Shown here: positions 60,320 to 64,000 of the stretch, piece after piece
How positions within the stretch are numbered: the stretch's first letter is position 1
Layout: every line of letters starts with the position of its first letter
NCBI GenBank assembly: GCA_016788865.1
Contig: JAEUSB010000075.1
Coordinates: 19,066 to 83,065, forward strand
From: Leptospirales bacterium
GTDB lineage: Bacteria > Spirochaetota > Leptospiria > Leptospirales > Leptonemataceae
Reading direction: 5' to 3'
Length of the DNA: 64,000 nt
Program-made: the position numbers and the translations under genes
Notes under the pieces: generated by a model
Database searches by the model: none
The model's input: the letters and a program-made list of their open reading frames with translations, nothing else
What the model was told of the DNA's origin: nothing

Positions 60320-62563
60320 TTACGCTGGCGACATGCGCTTCTTCACGCGATCCAATGCTGATCTGAGCTTGTCTCCTGGGCGCAATTCGATGGCTCGCTC
60401 GAGGGACTCCGCCGCCTCCTTGAACTTACCCATTTTGAAATAAACGTTACCCAGAACCTTTAGCACAGCCACTTGCTCCTGATCCAGATGGATTGCTCTT
60501 TCAAGAAATGGCAAAGCTTCCTGTTCACGACCGAGCCGCTCAAGACAAAGCCCCTTGTAATAGAGCAATAATGGCCCCGCAGTTGTCAGGTCCTGGTTTT
60601 CAAGCAGGGTCAGTGTCTCTGAGTAGCGCTTATCTTTCATGAGGCGAACGACTTCCGCTGTATTGATCTGAACCAGCGCTGTCCTGTTCGCAGTGGCCGG
60701 CTTATAACTGATCTTGATCAGGGAAATATCATCCGTGATCTCGCCCTTCTCATGTAGCTTCCGAACTATCTCGTCGAGGTTGCCGTTTGCTTCCTCCACA
60801 ATTCTAACGAAAAGATGTTCATCTTCATTAATGACTCGATTCACGTCACCCGGAGTCAGATTCAAATCATCGCGTCCATCCGACCCAACAAAGACGACAT
60901 CGCCCGGTTGCAGTTGAACTTCCGTAAGGACGTATTTGCCCTGGATTTGAGACCCAAGCTTTCGCAGATGGATATCCTCCTCTAGAAAGCAAGCCCTGCC
61001 ATTTCTAAAAAGCACTGCCGCAGGATGCTCCGCGTTAAAAAAGAGCATCTCACCCGACTCGTCATTCACTACACCCAGGATGCAAGAAACATACATACTT
61101 CCATCAAACGTTAGGAAAACATTGTGAATCTCCTGATAGGTCTCACGGAGCCAATCTCTGGGATCCATATCCAGGTCGCGCTTGTTTGAAGCCGATCTTG
61201 ACATGATTGAGTTAACAACCGAGCCCATGATCAAAGCCCCACCGGCACCCTGCAGGGACTTACCCATGGCGTCCCCGTTAACGAACATCGTATAACGTTT
61301 TCCACGAAACTTCAAGTTCCCTGTAACACACATGTCTCCGCCAAGCTCGCCTGCTTTATCGCGAAACTTGAACTCCTTCTTCTGCTTAACAAAGAATTCC
61401 GTTTGGACCGCCACGCTACGATTGTAATTCTTGAAGAGAGGATTCGCAAGCAGGTTGGTAAGATAGTAATCCGCATCCTGTTGGGCTTTTAGTGCTTGCA
61501 CGGTCTCCAGGGTGTTCTGTAGTTCCAGCGTGCGTGCCGCAACTTTTTGCTCAAGCGTCTGTGCGTGGTCACGAACTTCGTCCACCATCTCGTTGAAGGT
61601 AGCCGCAAGAATTCCCAGCTCATCCGAACTTTTGATTTCGATTCTGGTGCTGTAGTCGCGCGCCTTTACGCGTTCCGCGCCTTCTCGCAACAGCACAATT
61701 GGTCGAGCCAACCAACGTGAAAGTAAGAATGAAATGAATACAGAAAGGAAGAAGCTTGCGCCGATAACGCCAATACAAGTATACTTCAGTCTTCGAATTA
61801 GATTCAGTTGCGAACTGGCACTCATATCGATGCCAAGTATGGCGATTACGGAACCATCCGGGCGCTTAATTGGAATGTACGCGGACATCCACGTACCCCA
61901 TTTGTCCTCATAGTATTCCTTGCTGGTTTGAACCTTGCCGTCAAAGGCAGCCATCAGACCTGGTTGACTGCTCACATTGTATAGCTGACCAATCTCAGTA
62001 GGCTGTTCATCGGCCGAAATCTGACCGTTCCCATCCTGATCGTTTTCTTCGTTGTCCCCGTCGGCAATGAATTTCAATATCGAACGATCCGGACTTTCCT
62101 TGATAGCAACGAGCAGGTACGCAAAGCGAATGAGCGGTGGATCAGTGCGAAACCATTGAGGACTCTGCGGCAGTGTTCCAAGCGGCGTAACATCGTTTCG
62201 CGATGCATTTTTGATTTGGCGCAGCACGTTAATCAGCAAAAGAAAATCTTTGGACGACTGTAGTTCTTTCACCGTTGTTTTGGTAAGGGATTGTTCCGTA
62301 TTGCCGGCCGTAATGGACAATAGTTCTGGAGTGCGTTCCACTGATAGCCGGTCCGTTTCGCGATTCAGTCGTTCAATCGCATTGCGGTGTTCCTCTGTGA
62401 ACAGGAACTGGCCCGTGCGCCCAACGTCTGCAAGGCGGCGAGCCAGCTCCTCCCAGACGTTGCTATAAGTGATGGTATAAAAGTAGGTGAGCCCTGCTCC
62501 GGTTGTACCAACTGCCAGCAAGCAAATCGCAAGACCAATCTTCCATCCGAACGTCAGTCGCAT
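60320..62563 (-). CDS. Membrane sensor HAMP-SpoIIE-TPR phosphatase (747 aa)
   Basis: An N-terminal helix (IGLAICLLAVGTTGAGLTYF), an extracytoplasmic Cache-like sensor of about 230 residues, a second helix (IGVIGASFFLSVFISFLL), a HAMP domain and a coiled coil (LEQKVAARTLELQNTLETVQ) lead to a SpoIIE domain with GGDMCVTG, NGDAMGKSLQGAGG and VGSDGRDD. TPR repeats form the C-terminus. It shares with the protein at 7978 the DAMGKS-type variant motif and the TPR tail, so both belong to one subfamily. The sensor contains DGDNEENDQDGNG, a run resembling a calcium-binding loop. Confidence 0.92.
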   Translation of the reverse strand: MRLTFGWKIGLAICLLAVGTTGAGLTYFYTITYSNVWEELARRLADVGRTGQFLFTEEHRNAIERLNRETDRLSVERTPELLSITAGNTEQSLTKTTVKELQSSKDFLLLINVLRQIKNASRNDVTPLGTLPQSPQWFRTDPPLIRFAYLLVAIKESPDRSILKFIADGDNEENDQDGNGQISADEQPTEIGQLYNVSSQPGLMAAFDGKVQTSKEYYEDKWGTWMSAYIPIKRPDGSVIAILGIDMSASSQLNLIRRLKYTCIGVIGASFFLSVFISFLLSRWLARPIVLLREGAERVKARDYSTRIEIKSSDELGILAATFNEMVDEVRDHAQTLEQKVAARTLELQNTLETVQALKAQQDADYYLTNLLANPLFKNYNRSVAVQTEFFVKQKKEFKFRDKAGELGGDMCVTGNLKFRGKRYTMFVNGDAMGKSLQGAGGALIMGSVVNSIMSRSASNKRDLDMDPRDWLRETYQEIHNVFLTFDGSMYVSCILGVVNDESGEMLFFNAEHPAAVLFRNGRACFLEEDIHLRKLGSQIQGKYVLTEVQLQPGDVVFVGSDGRDDLNLTPGDVNRVINEDEHLFVRIVEEANGNLDEIVRKLHEKGEITDDISLIKISYKPATANRTALVQINTAEVVRLMKDKRYSETLTLLENQDLTTAGPLLLYYKGLCLERLGREQEALPFLERAIHLDQEQVAVLKVLGNVYFKMGKFKEAAESLERAIELRPGDKLRSALDRVKKRMSPA

Positions 62564-62634
62564 GACTGAGTCTGAAACTAATGTCAGAACATGTCAACGC
62601 GCAAATGCGAGAGTGCGACAATGCCGGACAGGAA

Positions 62635-63963
62635 CTAGGCAAATTCCTTAATTGTTTCGTTGAGAATCGAGTAAATTTGATTCAGCTCGCCCGTTGATAC
62701 GACATAAGGAGGACAAAGATAAACCACCGGCCCGAGGGGACGTACCAGTAGCCCTTTAGCAACGCACCTTTCCCGAAACTTCTGCGAGAAATCCGGACTC
62801 TTTGCCTTTTCTGATTCCAGGTCAAACGCAGCAACACTGCCCATGCTTCGGGTCCGGCGCACACAGCTGTTATCAGCCTTTAGCCTGGCCAGATTGGTTA
62901 CGTGTTCCGAGGCCAGGCTCGCTATGCGATCAAAGCAAGCAGCGTCCATTAGGTCCATACTGGCATTGGCCGCAGCACATCCGATTGGATTGGCGGTCAT
63001 TGAGTGACCGTGGAAAAGCGTGTGCGATCGCGTATCACTTAAGAAGCCTTCGTAAACCCGCTCCGTTGCAAGCGTCGCCCCCAACGCCACCGCACCGGCT
63101 GAAAGCCCTTTGCTAATGGGCATGATGTCAGGCCAGATCCCCGCAGATTCGCAGGCATAAAACGTTCCCGTCCTTCCAAATCCCGTGAACACCTCGTCTG
63201 CAATCAGGAATATATCATACGTAGTACAAAGCTTTCGCACCTCAGCAAGGAACCTTGCAGGGTACATATTCATTCCGTCAGCCCCCTGAATCAGCGGTTC
63301 GAGGATCAGACCGCAAATTTCTTTTCCGCGGGTCTCAAACAGGTTCCTGAGCGAGGATACGCAAGAATCGACACTCGCATTGCGGATTGCGTGATCAATT
63401 GATCCGGGATCCGGCACAGGCGTGGGGGATGTGAGCACAGAAAACAAGAGAGGCTCGTACACTTTATGAAAAGCCGATCTGGCCCCGGCGGCCATCGTTC
63501 CGATTGTATCGCCATGATATCCGCGATCCAGCGTCACAAACCGGGATTTCTCTGGTCTTCCCTGGTTTGCAAAGTACTGAAAGGCCATCTTCAACGCTAT
63601 TTCCACCGCGCACGCTCCGTTATCGGAAAAAAATACGCGAGGCAGCGCATACCCTGTGCTATGCGCCAGACGATGGGAGAGCCGGGCCGCAGGCTCATGC
63701 GTGAAGCCAGCGTACATGACCTGATCAAGCGAATAGGTCTGATTGCGAATGGCCTCCATGATGTGCGGGTGATTATGGCCGTGAATGCTAACCCACCAGG
63801 ACCCCACGCCGTCAATGATGGTTCTTCCATCTAATGTCTTCAAGTAAACGCCTTCTGCACTTGCAATGACTTCGGGATCAGGCGCCAGCTTCATCTGCGT
63901 GAATGGCTGCCAGGCATGATTTGCATGCCAGTTCAGAATCTGCGCGTGGGAAATCTCGGACAT
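62635..63963 (-). CDS. bioA: Adenosylmethionine-8-amino-7-oxononanoate aminotransferase
   Basis: 442 residues, class III PLP aminotransferase. The N-terminal HAWQPFTQMK and GVGSWWVSIHGHNHP are BioA-specific. The PLP lysine lies in DIMPISKGLSAGAVALG, and IADEVFTGFGRTG precedes it. It makes 7,8-diaminopelargonate in biotin synthesis. ATG 63963 is the start. Confidence 0.95.
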   Translation of the reverse strand: MSEISHAQILNWHANHAWQPFTQMKLAPDPEVIASAEGVYLKTLDGRTIIDGVGSWWVSIHGHNHPHIMEAIRNQTYSLDQVMYAGFTHEPAARLSHRLAHSTGYALPRVFFSDNGACAVEIALKMAFQYFANQGRPEKSRFVTLDRGYHGDTIGTMAAGARSAFHKVYEPLLFSVLTSPTPVPDPGSIDHAIRNASVDSCVSSLRNLFETRGKEICGLILEPLIQGADGMNMYPARFLAEVRKLCTTYDIFLIADEVFTGFGRTGTFYACESAGIWPDIMPISKGLSAGAVALGATLATERVYEGFLSDTRSHTLFHGHSMTANPIGCAAANASMDLMDAACFDRIASLASEHVTNLARLKADNSCVRRTRSMGSVAAFDLESEKAKSPDFSQKFRERCVAKGLLVRPLGPVVYLCPPYVVSTGELNQIYSILNETIKEFA

Positions 63964-64000
63964 GATTCCATAAATTGAAACGGCTTCTAAAGCAGATACT

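Noticed and set aside
62564..62634. TGAGTCTGAAACTAATG near the phosphatase start at 62563, resembling the Fur-like palindrome
   Set aside because: Only one half-site fits and there is no second arm, so it was not counted as an operator.
1..64000. tRNA, rRNA, riboswitch, CRISPR, insertion sequence or prophage
   Set aside because: I looked in all gaps and at gene borders and saw no cloverleaf, repeat array, transposase or terminal inverted repeats. Short or divergent RNAs could still be missed by eye.

Overview
The window (about half G+C by eye) reads as one continuous chromosomal stretch of a spirochaete, most likely in the order Leptospirales (Leptospira, Leptonema, Turneriella or an uncultivated relative). 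The grounds are: the flagellar order flgK-flgL-fliW-csrA; a diaminopimelate-type peptidoglycan recycling ligase (Mpl); many lipoproteins with loose, spirochaete-like lipoboxes; heme uptake coupled to a heme oxygenase; and a crowd of SpoIIE phosphatases, STAS antagonists and class III adenylate cyclases. The order assignment is inference. No tRNA, rRNA, CRISPR array, insertion sequence or prophage was seen.

Layout. 1-6.7 kb: a truncated membrane SpoIIE phosphatase with a STAS-like partner, a DJ-1/PfpI protein, an MFS carrier, a STAS antagonist, Mpl and thiol peroxidase. 6.7-15.8 kb: an acyltransferase, a 1062-residue membrane HAMP-SpoIIE-TPR phosphatase, a glycosyltransferase, a GHKL ATPase, a polysaccharide deacetylase, pyrophosphatase and a MaoC dehydratase. 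15.8-18.9 kb: a 734-residue lipoprotein-type receptor that joins an amino-acid-type periplasmic binding protein to a pentameric ligand-gated ion channel, divergent from a monoglyceride-lipase-like hydrolase. 19-26 kb: RidA, Amt, a GAF-SpoIIE-TPR phosphatase, STAS, CBS, crotonase and fatty acid hydroxylase genes. 26-30.8 kb: a small secreted protein, csrA, fliW, flgL, flgK and two tiny related genes.

30.8-49.1 kb is dominated by iron, heme and redox genes. A peroxiredoxin is followed by a long leftward operon (HmuY-like lipoprotein, TonB-dependent receptor, lipoprotein, HmuT, HmuU, and an HmuV-HmuS fusion). Divergent from it run an ankyrin lipoprotein, a heme oxygenase and an MFS carrier. Further on lie an orphan lipoprotein, two adenylate cyclases, a HiPIP, and a PuuD-like membrane protein with a separate cytochrome c. 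Five intergenic regions here share a Fur-type 7-1-7 palindrome (TGATACT-n-AGTCTCA-like), which points to one iron- or heme-responsive regulon. Only these regions were found to carry it.

49-64 kb: purF and pdxH, a receiver-GHKL fusion with a FadD-type ligase, a GMC/cholesterol-oxidase-like enzyme, a YaaR-like protein, an acyltransferase, a TatT-like TPR protein, and bioB and bioA separated by another HAMP-SpoIIE-TPR phosphatase. The window therefore combines heme acquisition and breakdown, partner-switching signalling, flagellar late assembly and its CsrA control, lipid metabolism, and an unusual receptor-channel.
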